Shown: piece by piece, positions 18,581 through 27,669 of the stretch
Numbering within the stretch: the stretch's first letter is position 1
Layout: each line of letters begins with the position of its first letter
NCBI RefSeq assembly: GCF_000730285.1
Contig: NZ_CP007174.1
Span: forward strand, 1,612,001-1,676,000
Direction of reading: 5' to 3'
Source: Candidatus Nitrososphaera evergladensis SR1
Lineage (GTDB): Archaea; Thermoproteota; Nitrososphaeria; Nitrososphaerales; Nitrososphaeraceae
DNA length: 64,000 nucleotides
The notes under the pieces: model-generated
The model's database searches: none
What the model was told of the DNA's origin: nothing
The model's input: the letters and a program-made list of their open reading frames with translations, nothing else
Made by a program: the position numbers and the translations under genes

Positions 18581-19351
18581 ATGTATAATATGGCGCTGGA
18601 CCCAAACGTGCTGAACCCGTACGTGCTTTTGGACCCGGCAATTGCGCCGATCGCAAGCGCCGTGTTTACGGCTGCATCCATCGCGCTTTCACTTGCCATA
18701 TCATGGTACTTTTTCCGCTCGTACAGGTTTGCAGGGTTTGGGTATTTGCTTGGCCTGCCGGCAGGATTCGTGTTTCTTGCCGCGTCGTTTGCGTTTGAAC
18801 ACGCAGGCTTTATGTACAGCGCAGACCCGCTCCTGTACCCCGCGTTTTTCTGGCTGCAGCTGGCGCTCCAGTCAGAGGCCCTTGCACTCATTGCGATTTC
18901 CTACTTTTTCAAGAACGCCGGCGAGCAAGAAGGCCACAGGCTTGGCATAAAGGACGCTGGCATGATACTGCTTCCCTTGGTGATGGTGGCACTGCCGTTT
19001 CTTCTGCCGACGTCAGAGATTGCAAGCAAGCCGTACTTTAACTACGCCAAGCTGGCTGATTTCAGCCTCTACATGCGCGTGTTCAACATGGCGGTGCTCG
19101 CGTACATATTCACAAACGCCGTGTCATCGCTTGCAAAATCCGGCATGGTCAAGATGCTGTACGTGCCTGCCGCGTTTGCGCTCCTGTGGCTTGAGCAATA
19201 CTCGCTTGTAATGGCGTACTTTGACAACAGCGTCTTTGCGTTTGCCGGCTCGATAATTGCAAGGGTCGGCGGGCTTGCGCTCTTTGCATACGTCATGCAC
19301 AGCGCGACTTCAAAGAGGAGGATAGAGGTTGAGGCAAGAAAAGCGACATAA
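18581..19351 (+). CDS. Multi-pass membrane protein, unknown
   Basis: The 256-residue protein has about seven hydrophobic helices evenly spaced from residue 15 to 245 (e.g. IASAVFTAASIALSLAIS, LLLP-type loops between) and a short charged tail, SKRRIEVEARKAT. Its 3' end overlaps the start of the winged-helix gene by 23 bases, implying co-expression and possibly a membrane sensor with a cytoplasmic transcription partner. The start may be the ATG at 18581 or 18590. Confidence 0.75.
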   Translation: MYNMALDPNVLNPYVLLDPAIAPIASAVFTAASIALSLAISWYFFRSYRFAGFGYLLGLPAGFVFLAASFAFEHAGFMYSADPLLYPAFFWLQLALQSEALALIAISYFFKNAGEQEGHRLGIKDAGMILLPLVMVALPFLLPTSEIASKPYFNYAKLADFSLYMRVFNMAVLAYIFTNAVSSLAKSGMVKMLYVPAAFALLWLEQYSLVMAYFDNSVFAFAGSIIARVGGLALFAYVMHSATSKRRIEVEARKAT

Positions 19352-19601
19352 ACTGCAGTTGTTCTACGAGATCCTCTGCGCCATCGAAGATGATGCGGCG
19401 CACAACGAAGTCGCAAGGCCGACCCACGTGCAGCACTCTACGCGGCTTTCGTACGACAAGATGATGAACCACTTCTCAGAGCTTGAGGTAAAGGGCATGA
19501 TACACAGGGTGAGCGGCCTCGTCGCAATCACGGCAAAGGGGAAAAAGTTTGTCGAGCAGTACGACGAGCTGACCCGGCTTATCGAAAGCGCCGGCCTCTA
19601 G
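19329..19601 (+). CDS. Winged-helix DNA-binding protein
   Basis: The 90-residue stand-alone winged helix is of the small archaeal type: YEILCAIEDDA, then TRLSYDKMMNHFSELEVKGM as the recognition region, then a wing with LVAITAKGKKFVEQY. The TTG start at 19329 has a strong ribosome site (GAGGAGGATAGAGG) just before it inside the upstream membrane gene, which decides the start. It is convergent with the UbiA gene by a 4-base overlap. Confidence 0.82.
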   Translation: MRQEKRHKLQLFYEILCAIEDDAAHNEVARPTHVQHSTRLSYDKMMNHFSELEVKGMIHRVSGLVAITAKGKKFVEQYDELTRLIESAGL

Positions 19602-20482
19602 AACAAGAGGCTGACTGCGAGCACAAAGCCGGTTATACGCGAGTACGTCACGGCAGAAGACATGGCCGGCACAAACTCTTGCGCACTTGCGGGGTTTTTC
19701 CTCACTGCAGAAATTGCCTTGATTGCAAATGGAAGCGACGCAAAGCTGGCAAGCGAATAGACCTTTGTAAAGCCGAGGAAAATGCCTGCCACTATCAGGG
19801 CGTACGCCGCAATGATGAAGATTGGAAAGGCTTGCACTGCTTTTTGCTTGCCCATCAATATCACAAGCGTCCTGCGGCCCTTTGACTTGTCGGCATCAAA
19901 GTCTGGAAAAGAGTTGACGAAAAGCACCGTCGCCGACAAGAGGCCGACAATGACGCCGACAAAAATCGCGGCAGGGTCAATCAGGCCGGTCTGCACAAAG
20001 AACGTGCCAAGCACTATCATGGCGCCCTTTATTGCGACAAACAGTTCTCCAAGGCCCGAGTTGACTATTGAAGTCGAGTAAAAGTAGATGGCAACCACGG
20101 CAAAGCCAAGTATGGCTGCAATTGTCACGCCGCGTACTGCGACAAAATACGCGCCGACTGCGCCTCCCAAGATAAGAAACATGACGCCGGCGGTGTAGAC
20201 TGCCTTTGGGGTAAGGACGTTCTCGGGAAGCACGCCGGTCCCGCCGGAGAACTTTGTCCTAGTCGTCGCCGAGTCGATGCCCCGCTTGTGGTCCCAGTAG
20301 TCGTTGAGGAGGTCGACGCTTGCGTGCAGGCACGCGACACCGGCGTAAGTCAGGCCGGCGTACAGCGGGTCAATAGTCCCAGACTTCCAGTAGGCAATCG
20401 CCAAGCCGTTTGACACGGCAATGACAGACGCAAGCAGGAACCTGATGCGTATGGCCCTAAGCCAGCTGGAAAGCAACACCAA
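19598..20482 (-). CDS. UbiA-family prenyltransferase (MenA-like)
   Basis: The integral membrane prenyltransferase has 294 residues and about eight or nine helices. The two Asp-rich diphosphate/Mg motifs are visible: LLNDYWDHKRGID near residue 60 and FPDFDADKSKGRRTL near 190. The arrangement is closest to 1,4-dihydroxy-2-naphthoate polyprenyltransferases, consistent with menaquinone-like quinones; other UbiA substrates remain possible. Confidence 0.85.
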   Translation of the reverse strand: MVLLSSWLRAIRIRFLLASVIAVSNGLAIAYWKSGTIDPLYAGLTYAGVACLHASVDLLNDYWDHKRGIDSATTRTKFSGGTGVLPENVLTPKAVYTAGVMFLILGGAVGAYFVAVRGVTIAAILGFAVVAIYFYSTSIVNSGLGELFVAIKGAMIVLGTFFVQTGLIDPAAIFVGVIVGLLSATVLFVNSFPDFDADKSKGRRTLVILMGKQKAVQAFPIFIIAAYALIVAGIFLGFTKVYSLASFASLPFAIKAISAVRKNPASAQEFVPAMSSAVTYSRITGFVLAVSLLF

Positions 20483-20561
20483 CTACAAGATCTTTAGCAG
20501 ACGCGGTGCCTTCTATGTTTTTTGAAAAGGTTCATTAATGATAGTTTTGCATGCATTTCCA

Positions 20562-20801
20562 ATGGCAGAGGCATACATTCTCATCAATTGCGAACTTGGT
20601 TCTGAAGACAACGTCATCAAGGAACTGAAGGCAATATCCGGCGTCTCGGAAGTAAAGGGCGTCTTTGGAGTCTATGACATTATCGCCAGAGTGAACGCGT
20701 CAAACGACGAGGACTTGAAAAAAGCTGTCGGCAAGATCCGCGGCCACCACGGCATCAAGTCAAGCCTCACCATGATGGTAATAGAAGGACAGGGCACGTA
20801 G
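20562..20801 (+). CDS. Stand-alone Lrp/AsnC ligand-binding (RAM) domain
   Basis: This is a 79-residue beta-alpha-beta-beta-alpha-beta domain without an HTH: AEAYILINCELGSED, ISGVSEVKGVFGVYDII and TMMVIEG match the RAM domain of Lrp/AsnC regulators. Such SraA-like proteins oligomerise and may modulate full-length Lrp proteins by binding amino acids. The first in-frame ATG is eight codons upstream, but MAEAYIL matches the domain start. Confidence 0.87.
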   Translation: MAEAYILINCELGSEDNVIKELKAISGVSEVKGVFGVYDIIARVNASNDEDLKKAVGKIRGHHGIKSSLTMMVIEGQGT

Positions 20802-20839
20802 AGCTACCTGCCCTCCCTCCCCCCTCCGTGCTACATTTC

Positions 20840-20847
20840 TTTTAAAC
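20840..20847 (+). promoter_or_regulatory. TATA-like box with no CDS in the correct place
   Basis: TTTTAAAC follows a C-rich tract (CCCTCCCTCCCCCC). The same arrangement, C-rich tract then TACAT then CTTAAATG, precedes the zinc-ribbon gene starting at 26730, where the box lies 27 bases before the start. Here the predicted transcription start is near 20868, exactly where a foldable sequence begins. Confidence 0.4.
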
Positions 20848-20868
20848 ATCCTGCGATAAACAATTCTT

Positions 20869-20926
20869 GCCTGTAGAACGTTGCCAACGATTCTTCCCAA
20901 TCCCCCGATTGGAGTGTTCTACAGGC
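20869..20926 (+). ncRNA. Candidate small structured RNA
   Basis: An 11-base perfect inverted repeat (GCCTGTAGAAC at 20869-20879 and GTTCTACAGGC at 20916-20926) encloses a 6-bp hairpin CCAATC-CCCC-GATTGG and a short CGTT/AACG pairing. A TATA-like box lies about 25 bases before the first arm. It is between two convergent genes, so it may instead be a 3' structure of either transcript. It does not fit tRNA, C/D or H/ACA box patterns that I can recognise. Confidence 0.35.
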
Positions 20927-20937
20927 TCACCCCCGAT

Positions 20938-21339
20938 CTATGGCTCGATTACGCCGGTGGTTTCAAGAGGCTTGCGGCCCATGAACCCTTCGTCCTTACC
21001 GTGCCAGAACTTGATTTCGTCCTCGCCGGCCTTCCAGCACAGCCACACCTCCTCGTCAAAGCGCTTTGAGGGAAAATCAAGCAGCCCCTCGTCCACGCTC
21101 TTTAGCATCACGCCCGTCGCCTCTAGCGTCTCGATAGCCTTGTATAGGTTGGTAATTGCGGTGTTTAGCTCTTGCTTCTTTTTCATAAAGCGCTCAAAAT
21201 CGCTGCCAGAATCGACTATCATTTGCAGTTCCTGCTGGAGCACCATCACATGGTTTTTCTGCGCGACAATGCCGGCAAACATGCGCTTTACCTCCGGCAG
21301 TGCCTTGTTTGCCGTCTGGGGCGTATAGAGCGTAAACAT
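20938..21339 (-). CDS. DUF2203 family protein
   Basis: The 133-residue protein has a long helical N-terminal half and the C-terminal signature EVWLCWKAGEDEIKFWHG followed by GFMGRKPL, which is characteristic of DUF2203. Its function is unknown; the family is found in archaea and some bacteria. The start is an ATG (MFTLYTPQTANK). The stop lies next to the foldable intergenic element. Confidence 0.85.
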   Translation of the reverse strand: MFTLYTPQTANKALPEVKRMFAGIVAQKNHVMVLQQELQMIVDSGSDFERFMKKKQELNTAITNLYKAIETLEATGVMLKSVDEGLLDFPSKRFDEEVWLCWKAGEDEIKFWHGKDEGFMGRKPLETTGVIEP

Positions 21340-21390
21340 TATTCACCCTTGAGAGCGGCCAGCATTAATTTATGCCTAGCGCACCTTTTT

Positions 21391-22665
21391 CTAGATGCCG
21401 TACGTGGCCTGGCCGCCGCTGCCGTCTCCGTCGCTCTGCGCTTCAACCGAGGTCTTGTCCCTCTCTTTTGCCCTTGCGACAAACGGCTTGGCGGTGATGG
21501 GCGCCATTATCGTAGTCGCAAAGCCTATGGCGACTGCTACCGAGAACAGCGTAATGTCGATGATGCCGGCGGCAAAGCCTATTGAGGCTATTACAAGTTC
21601 AACCATGCCCCTCCCGTTCATGAGAAAGCCGATTGCAATGCTCGTGTCCTTTGAAAACCGCACAAGCCTTGCGCCAAGGTAACTTCCGCCTATCTTGGCC
21701 GCTACTGCCACTGCAAGGAGCGCCAAAAAGAGGGGTATCGCGTTTACAAGCGACTTTAGGTCCATGTCGATGCCAATGATTGCAAAGAAAATGGGCGCAA
21801 AGAACCCAAACGTGATGGCAGAGATGATGTTGTAGACCCTGTCAAAGTTCTGCTTGCCGATTATCTCCTTGTAGATGATAAGGCCGGAAAAGAAGGTGCC
21901 TATGACAAAGTGCAGGCCGATGTCTTGCGCGATGAGCGATACTGCAATTGTGGTTATCAAGAGTATGCCAAACGCCGCCTCCTTTGTCTGCAGCTTTTTG
22001 AAATATGGCTCTACCCGGGCAGGCAGCCAGTGGCTGGTGCTGCGCAAGAGCAGGTCAAACAGGAATATCCCTGCAAGGAACGCTGCTATCTTGGCTCCGG
22101 ACCACGCAATGGCTCCGACGTCCATTACGACCTGACCCGCACTTCCTTCGGCTCCGATCTGGAGGACGATGGAGAGCACCACGAGCGACAGTATGTCGTT
22201 TATGACAGCGGCGGTTATCACGATGTTGCCAAGCTTGCTTCTCAGTATGCCAAACTGCATCAGGACTATGGCACTTACCGGCACGGCCGTTATCGAAAGC
22301 AAGAGGCCCATAAAGAGCGACTGGGAAAGCGCAAGGCCAAACGCCTGCGCCACCAGGGTCCCGGACGCAAACGGCACGAAAAATGCAATGAGCGAAATCA
22401 CGATGGCGTACTTGCCCACCCGGCGGATCTCCTTTGGGTCCATTTCAAGCCCGGCAAGGAGCATGAGGAAAAACACTGCCAAATCAGACAGGACGTCAAG
22501 GCTGGGACCGTGCTGTACTATGCCAAGGACAGAGGGCCCTATCAGCACGCCGGCAAGGATTTCGCCTATGAGCGGCGGCTGCTTTATGCGCTGGAACAGC
22601 TCGCCAAGCACCCTCGCCGCCACGAGTATGATTATTACGCTGACAAAAAGCTCTTCCGCGGCCAT
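21391..22665 (-). CDS. Cation/proton antiporter, CPA2 family
   Basis: This is a Na+ or K+/H+ exchanger of about 12 helices. IKQPPLIGEILAGVLIGPSVLG is the N-terminal family pattern (only part is quoted in any database sense), AAVINDILSLVVL contains the ion-site Asp, and MNGRGMVELV is the late helix. I use the ATG at 22665 (MAAEELFVS, 424 residues) instead of the GTG at 22686. The C-terminal tail is short, with no TrkA regulatory domain. It probably acts in pH or salt homeostasis next to the mannosylglycerate genes. Confidence 0.88.
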   Translation of the reverse strand: MAAEELFVSVIIILVAARVLGELFQRIKQPPLIGEILAGVLIGPSVLGIVQHGPSLDVLSDLAVFFLMLLAGLEMDPKEIRRVGKYAIVISLIAFFVPFASGTLVAQAFGLALSQSLFMGLLLSITAVPVSAIVLMQFGILRSKLGNIVITAAVINDILSLVVLSIVLQIGAEGSAGQVVMDVGAIAWSGAKIAAFLAGIFLFDLLLRSTSHWLPARVEPYFKKLQTKEAAFGILLITTIAVSLIAQDIGLHFVIGTFFSGLIIYKEIIGKQNFDRVYNIISAITFGFFAPIFFAIIGIDMDLKSLVNAIPLFLALLAVAVAAKIGGSYLGARLVRFSKDTSIAIGFLMNGRGMVELVIASIGFAAGIIDITLFSVAVAIGFATTIMAPITAKPFVARAKERDKTSVEAQSDGDGSGGQATYGI

Positions 22666-22722
22666 GTGGTCTTTTCTGCTGCACACTAGGGAGAGATAAC
22701 CCTTCTGGACTTTGGTATGCTA

Positions 22723-25344
22723 CTATAGGGCATAGCGACTGCTTTGCACCTGCGGCTTTTTAGGCAAATTGCCAAAGTCGACGGACAGTTTCTCGTTTTC
22801 AACGTCCAGAGTCATGGAAAACTTGGACTGCCTGCCTTTTACAAAAAGTGGGCCAGAAAATTCCATTTTCCCGCAGCCTGCCTTTAGCGATTCTGGGATT
22901 TGAGGGTTGATGCTGACAGTGTCATTTACCATGTCAATCTTCATGCCAAGGGCCATGTCAAGAAACGCCTTGACGTACATGCCGGCGGACCACGCCTGCA
23001 ATATGCACGAGTTAAAGGGCTCCGGCCTGTCTCCCCGGTACGTCTCGGCAAACATGCCGTTTTCCTCAAGTATCCTGTCAGCCATCATCCTGACATAGCG
23101 GTATGCCGCTTCCCTGCGGCCGAGGCGCAGCTCTGCCAGCGCCATCCACCCGGTAACAAGCGGCCACACCGCGCCGTCGTGGTAGAGCGCCGGCTGGTAC
23201 TTTAAATCAAGATTTGAAAGCGTCCTGACGCCCCAGGGAGTGGTAATGTCGTCCTTCTCAAGCCTCTCGACTACCAGCCTTGCCCTCTCTTCCTCTGCCA
23301 CGCCGGCAAGGACGAGCACCAGCGCGTTTGGCCGTATGCTTGCGTCCTTGGTCAGGTCCTTTCTTATCGTGTCAAAGTAAAAGCCGGCGTCCGGCCTCCA
23401 GTATTCCTCGTTTATCTTGCGTTTTAGCTCGTCAGCCCTGTGCGCCCACCTCTTTTCGCTTTCTGCGTCGCCGGCAAGCCGCGCAAGGTCGCTTCCTACC
23501 ACCAAACTCTCGTAAAAGAGCGCCTGGACGTCGTTTGCGCTTTTGCGCCTGTCGATGTGGTCCATCCAGGTCGAGTCCTGTATTGGAAGCTTCATGGCAA
23601 TGCCGGAAAAGCCGTGCTCGACAAAGCCGTCGTTGTCAAGGTCCTTGTGCAGGCCCCAGTCGACGAGGTCGACTATTTGCTTCCAGCGCTTCTTTAGGTA
23701 CGCAATGTCGCCGGTGGCAAGTGCGTATTCGCGGATGGCCCATGGAAAGAGAAAGGTCGAATCAGCCGAGCCGTACGTAGTAGAATGTAAAAAGGCCTTG
23801 CCGCTTATTATCATGGGAAGCTCGCCCCTTGTCACCCCCGGCACGTTTCTTGCCTGGTGCGATAGAAAGTTGTCAATCGTAGTCCGGGCAAAAGAGTAGT
23901 CGCCGATTGCAAGGTAGCCCCGGAGCGACCATCCCGTGTCACGCGCCCAGTAGTTTGGAAAGCGGGGCAGGCCGGCGCATATGCCCTCGCCAAGCCCGTC
24001 GTACTCTCCCTTTAGGTATTGCAGCGACGCCTTGGCCTTCTCGTACGCACTCAAAAGCCTGGCCATGTCGTTTCCCGGCGTTGACCCGGACTGCCTCAAA
24101 ACCACGGTTGAAGACGCATGGTCCCGGAACGACTGCTCGGTTTCCTGCAATAGCTCCTGGTAGTGGTTGCGCATGTGCAGAAACTCTGCAAGCGATCCCC
24201 TTGCGCTCGTAAAGCTGCCCGCACCCACCAGCGCGACTTGCACCGGTTCTTTGTTGCCGACTTCTACGTCGTACGACAATTCAGTGTCGTTGTCAAACGA
24301 GTTGACGAGTATGTTGCACGGCGAAAGCATCTTTGGCGCTACGCCTATTGTGCCAAAGTATTGCGCCGCCTTTTGGTGCGCGGTCCTGATGTGCAGGCAC
24401 TGGTTCTTGGTGTCAAAGCGGGCGACGTTGCTCTGCGAGACTGCGGCAAGGCCGTAGCTGGTGATGTTGCCGTCGATGATAAAGTGGATTCGCAGCTTGC
24501 GCTTTTTGCGGCTCCCGTTTGAGAGGCCGCCGGTGCTCATGCGCATCTCCATCGCAATGACAAAGCCCCGGCTTTCCGGCGGCACAAACAGCTTGCGCTG
24601 GACCTCGATGCCGCCCAGCTCGTGCCGGGTGGTAAGCACGCCGTTTTCATGCCTTGACCAGACTACGAAATTTGGCAGGCGCTTTCTCACGCCGTCGTCC
24701 ATGCTTATCTCGACTATTATCCTGCCAAAGACCCGGGCAGGCGGCACGTACAGCCCGCCGTTGTCGTACTTGACTCCCATCCATTCCCAGGGGGCCGAAA
24801 GCGAGCCGTTTGACGAGCAGAGGATGTATGCCCTCTTGCCAGAAAGCGCAAGTGGCGTTGAAAAATTGCGAAAGACCGAGTCAGAGACTGCGACAAGGTC
24901 GACTGACAGGTCCGACGGGAGCACTATTCGCTCATTCTGCCGGCCTGCCGTGTCGGAAAAAGTAAACGGGATGGCTATCAGCTCAAACCCTTCCAGCTTG
25001 CTCACGAGAGTTATCCTGTGCTTGCCCCTGCCAAGCCACGAGTCGTTTATCACGAGGAACCTTGCGCTCTGGAACGGCTTGAACGCAATCGGCCTGCTGT
25101 CTGAAAGCGAAGAGGCGTTGACGATGCTTTCCTGCGTCGCTATGTACACCATCTTTTTCTGCACTGGTATGTCGTCGACAAAGACGTCGAGGGAAACTAC
25201 GTTTCCGCCAAGCGGCACCGGCGGGTTCAGGAGCGAAAACGAAAACGCCTTGTGCTCCTCGCCCCCGACCACCACTGTAGCGTTCTTTAGGCTGCCCTTG
25301 ACGTAGGAAAGCGACGTATGTATAGAGTCGAGCGCACGCGTCAT
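22723..25344 (-). CDS. Glycogen debranching enzyme-like glycoside hydrolase
   Basis: The 873-residue protein has a beta-rich N-terminal region of about 400 residues and a C-terminal (alpha/alpha)6 barrel with ARDTGWSLRGYLAIGDY, DSTWMDHIDRR and ALYHDGAVWPLVTGW, typical of amylo-alpha-1,6-glucosidase and related GH63/GH15-like enzymes. The acidic residues in RDTGW and the late AETYRGD region are candidate catalysts. It is divergent from mannosyl-3-phosphoglycerate synthase, so a mannosylglycerate or storage-glycan substrate is possible (inference). The ATG start is clear. Confidence 0.8.
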   Translation of the reverse strand: MTRALDSIHTSLSYVKGSLKNATVVVGGEEHKAFSFSLLNPPVPLGGNVVSLDVFVDDIPVQKKMVYIATQESIVNASSLSDSRPIAFKPFQSARFLVINDSWLGRGKHRITLVSKLEGFELIAIPFTFSDTAGRQNERIVLPSDLSVDLVAVSDSVFRNFSTPLALSGKRAYILCSSNGSLSAPWEWMGVKYDNGGLYVPPARVFGRIIVEISMDDGVRKRLPNFVVWSRHENGVLTTRHELGGIEVQRKLFVPPESRGFVIAMEMRMSTGGLSNGSRKKRKLRIHFIIDGNITSYGLAAVSQSNVARFDTKNQCLHIRTAHQKAAQYFGTIGVAPKMLSPCNILVNSFDNDTELSYDVEVGNKEPVQVALVGAGSFTSARGSLAEFLHMRNHYQELLQETEQSFRDHASSTVVLRQSGSTPGNDMARLLSAYEKAKASLQYLKGEYDGLGEGICAGLPRFPNYWARDTGWSLRGYLAIGDYSFARTTIDNFLSHQARNVPGVTRGELPMIISGKAFLHSTTYGSADSTFLFPWAIREYALATGDIAYLKKRWKQIVDLVDWGLHKDLDNDGFVEHGFSGIAMKLPIQDSTWMDHIDRRKSANDVQALFYESLVVGSDLARLAGDAESEKRWAHRADELKRKINEEYWRPDAGFYFDTIRKDLTKDASIRPNALVLVLAGVAEEERARLVVERLEKDDITTPWGVRTLSNLDLKYQPALYHDGAVWPLVTGWMALAELRLGRREAAYRYVRMMADRILEENGMFAETYRGDRPEPFNSCILQAWSAGMYVKAFLDMALGMKIDMVNDTVSINPQIPESLKAGCGKMEFSGPLFVKGRQSKFSMTLDVENEKLSVDFGNLPKKPQVQSSRYAL

Positions 25345-25451
25345 GCTGTTATGGTCTGAAAGGATGCATACACGGATATTTGAAACCTTTTCGCGTAATC
25401 GGTTAGGATTGCATAACCATTTTAAGCAGTCAAACCATACGCTTGCATGGC

Positions 25452-26657
25452 ATGAAGCTGGACTTTCCCAGATACACTGAAAGGCTTGGAGCCGTAAGCA
25501 TCCACGGGGTGCAGAGGATCTACGAGCTTGACTCGGGCAAGTCCAAGGGGTTCCTCACGTCCCACCAGACGATAAAGAAATTCGACTATGACGAGATATC
25601 CAACATACTCCACGACATGGCAATCGTGGTGCCGGTGAAAGACGAGAAACTAAAGCTGCTCGAAGGCGTCCTCTCCGGCATACCAAACGAGTGCCTCGTG
25701 ATAATAGTATCAAACAGCCCGAGAAACCCCGTCGACAGGTTCACCATGGAGGCAGAGACAGTGAGGCAGCTTGGCCGTTTCATGGACAAGCGCATGATAG
25801 TGATGCACCAGCGCGATCCTGCGCTTGGCGACATTTTCAAGAAACTTGGCTATGACTCAATTCTTGCGCCCGACGGAAACGTCAGGAGCGGAAAAGCAGA
25901 GGGCATGGTTATCGGCATGTTGATTGCCAAGATGTACCAAAAGGACTATGTCGGCTTTATAGACAGCGACAACTATGTCCCCGGCGCCGTCAACGAATAC
26001 GTGAAAATATTTGCGGCCGGCTTTGGCATGGCAAGCACGCCGTACAGCAACATCCGCGTCTCGTGGGTCTTCAAGCCCAAGGTGCGCAACAACTCGCTCC
26101 AATTCTCAAAGTGGGGCCGCGTGTCAGAAGTCACCAACAAGAACCTCAACTCGATGCTCTCAGGCATCACGGGCTTTGAGACAGAGGTGATAAAGACAGG
26201 CAACTCTGGCGAGCACGCGCTTTCGATGCCGCTTGCAGAATCCCTCCACTACTCCAGCGGCTACTCGATAGAGCCGTACGAGTTTGTCGACATTTTTGAA
26301 AAGTTCGGGGGCCTCTTGCCGTCGCACTATCCAAACGCCATAGAAAAGGGGGTCGAGATATTCCAGATAGAGACGCGCAACCCGCACTTTCACGAAGACA
26401 AGGGCAAGTTGCACCTCAACGAGATGCTTGAAGCCGCCCTTGCGACAATAGCCGGAAGCAAGATATGCCCGCCGGACCTCAAGGAAGGGCTTGACGACCA
26501 GATAGCGCACATGTCCGGCGTCAAAGCGCACAAAAAGCCGGACTACCGCAAAAAGTATCCAGTCATCGAGCCGATAAGCGCCATCCCAATAGAGGAGTTT
26601 GGGAAAAACCTCAGAGAAAAGGTCGAGACCTTTTTCAGGTATGGCGGACTAAAGTAA
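25452..26657 (+). CDS. mpgS: Mannosyl-3-phosphoglycerate synthase
   Basis: This GT55-type transferase moves mannose from GDP-mannose to 3-phosphoglycerate, the first step to the compatible solute mannosylglycerate. The 401-residue sequence shows VVPVKDEKLKLLEGVLSGIP, IIVSNSPRNP, and the metal-binding GFIDSDNYVPGAV, all typical of MpgS. I start at the ATG at 25452 (MKLDFPRYTERLG); a TATA-like ATTTTAAGC lies about 25 bases before it. No mannosyl-3-phosphoglycerate phosphatase gene is visible nearby. Confidence 0.92.
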   Translation: MKLDFPRYTERLGAVSIHGVQRIYELDSGKSKGFLTSHQTIKKFDYDEISNILHDMAIVVPVKDEKLKLLEGVLSGIPNECLVIIVSNSPRNPVDRFTMEAETVRQLGRFMDKRMIVMHQRDPALGDIFKKLGYDSILAPDGNVRSGKAEGMVIGMLIAKMYQKDYVGFIDSDNYVPGAVNEYVKIFAAGFGMASTPYSNIRVSWVFKPKVRNNSLQFSKWGRVSEVTNKNLNSMLSGITGFETEVIKTGNSGEHALSMPLAESLHYSSGYSIEPYEFVDIFEKFGGLLPSHYPNAIEKGVEIFQIETRNPHFHEDKGKLHLNEMLEAALATIAGSKICPPDLKEGLDDQIAHMSGVKAHKKPDYRKKYPVIEPISAIPIEEFGKNLREKVETFFRYGGLK

Positions 26658-26729
26658 AACAAACGACGGCCCCTCCCTCCCCCCCGCAGTGCCCTACATC
26701 TTAAATGCGGCCGGCGGCATACCAGCCTT

Positions 26730-26951
26730 GTGGTAGCGGCATCGCCAGAAACCAAGCTTGAAGGGCTGGAAGCAAAAGAAGAAAAAGAGAATGAGAATGA
26801 TGAAAGCAAAGAAGAAAGCGTAGCGCTGTTGATGGAGCAGGACATCGAATGCCCTCGGTGCCACGGCTCGATGGTGCTATGCTCGGACTTTGACAGCCTC
26901 TACTATAGCTGCGAAGAATGCGACTTTACTCTGTATACAATAAAAAGATGA
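26730..26951 (+). CDS. Small acidic zinc-ribbon protein
   Basis: The 73-residue protein has an acidic, coiled N-terminal half rich in Glu, Asn and Lys followed by a zinc ribbon: ECPRCHGSMVLC then YYSCEECDF. The GTG start fits a leaderless transcript from CTTAAATG at 26700-26706, which follows a C-rich tract similar to that at 20811. The function is unknown; such proteins are often transcription- or translation-linked. Confidence 0.72.
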   Translation: MVAASPETKLEGLEAKEEKENENDESKEESVALLMEQDIECPRCHGSMVLCSDFDSLYYSCEECDFTLYTIKR

Positions 26952-26963
26952 GGATGAGGTTTT

Positions 26964-27533
26964 CTATCCTTCTGCGATCTTTTCTACGGGCTCGCCTGTC
27001 GGCAGCGGCGCGTCCCTGTCAACCTTGTACTTGAACACGTCCTTGTAGTCCATTCCCAGGATGATGTTTCTGCCAACCGCAATTATCTTTGACTTGGGGA
27101 CATCAAAGCGCCAGTCGTAATGTCCCCATATTACCACCTTGTCGTCGGTCTCTTTCATCACGTGGCCAACATGCTCTTCGTCTTGCGTTCTCACGCCCTT
27201 GTTGAACAGCGAGCGCGGATACTTGCCTTCGTATGTTGCAAGGTCTATGGGTTCAGGCAGGTCTGTGGCATGGACGTGTTCCTGATCAGTCGGCAGCGGT
27301 TCGTTTCTGCTCACCTTGTATTTCTTTACCACCTCATAGAACGGCAAGTCTACAAGCACGTTGGCTGCGGCAAAGCGAATCTTGTCCTTTGGAATATCGT
27401 ACCTGTCGTCGCCTTCTCCAAATACCACTATCTTGTCAGCTGTTTCTCTCACTACATGACCAATGTGGGGGGCATCAAGTGCCTTTACGCCCTTGTTGAA
27501 ATATTTTCCAGATACCATATGTCTGCTCATCAT
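26964..27533 (-). CDS. Protein of two PRC-barrel-like repeats
   Basis: The 189-residue protein is made of two homologous halves: FNKGVKALDAPHIGHVVRET with YDIPKDKI, and FNKGVRTQDEEHVGHVMKET with FDVPKSKI, each ending in a KYKV segment. The pattern of small beta barrels resembles PRC-barrel domains, which bind RNA or partner proteins. A single-domain relative is encoded at 33691. Several adjacent ATG codons make the exact start uncertain. Confidence 0.7.
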   Translation of the reverse strand: MMSRHMVSGKYFNKGVKALDAPHIGHVVRETADKIVVFGEGDDRYDIPKDKIRFAAANVLVDLPFYEVVKKYKVSRNEPLPTDQEHVHATDLPEPIDLATYEGKYPRSLFNKGVRTQDEEHVGHVMKETDDKVVIWGHYDWRFDVPKSKIIAVGRNIILGMDYKDVFKYKVDRDAPLPTGEPVEKIAEG

Positions 27534-27669
27534 AGATCCCGCCTTCCAGCTATTTCTGTTTGATAGAAAAAGTGTCTATATCTACATGTGCGGAAGCAGA
27601 TTTTTTACAACATCTTGCAACAGTAGCAGAACAAAGAAGAAATAGCAAAAGTATCGTATTGTTCACCGG

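Noticed and set aside
20867-21328. 153-codon plus-strand frame starting with TTG at the predicted leaderless start
   Set aside because: Most of it is antisense to DUF2203, which has a clear signature, and its translation is Ser/Pro-rich. The start coincidence is better explained by the candidate RNA, but I cannot fully exclude it.
24461-25306. 281-codon plus-strand frame
   Set aside because: It is antisense to the glycoside hydrolase N-terminal half and has no motif.
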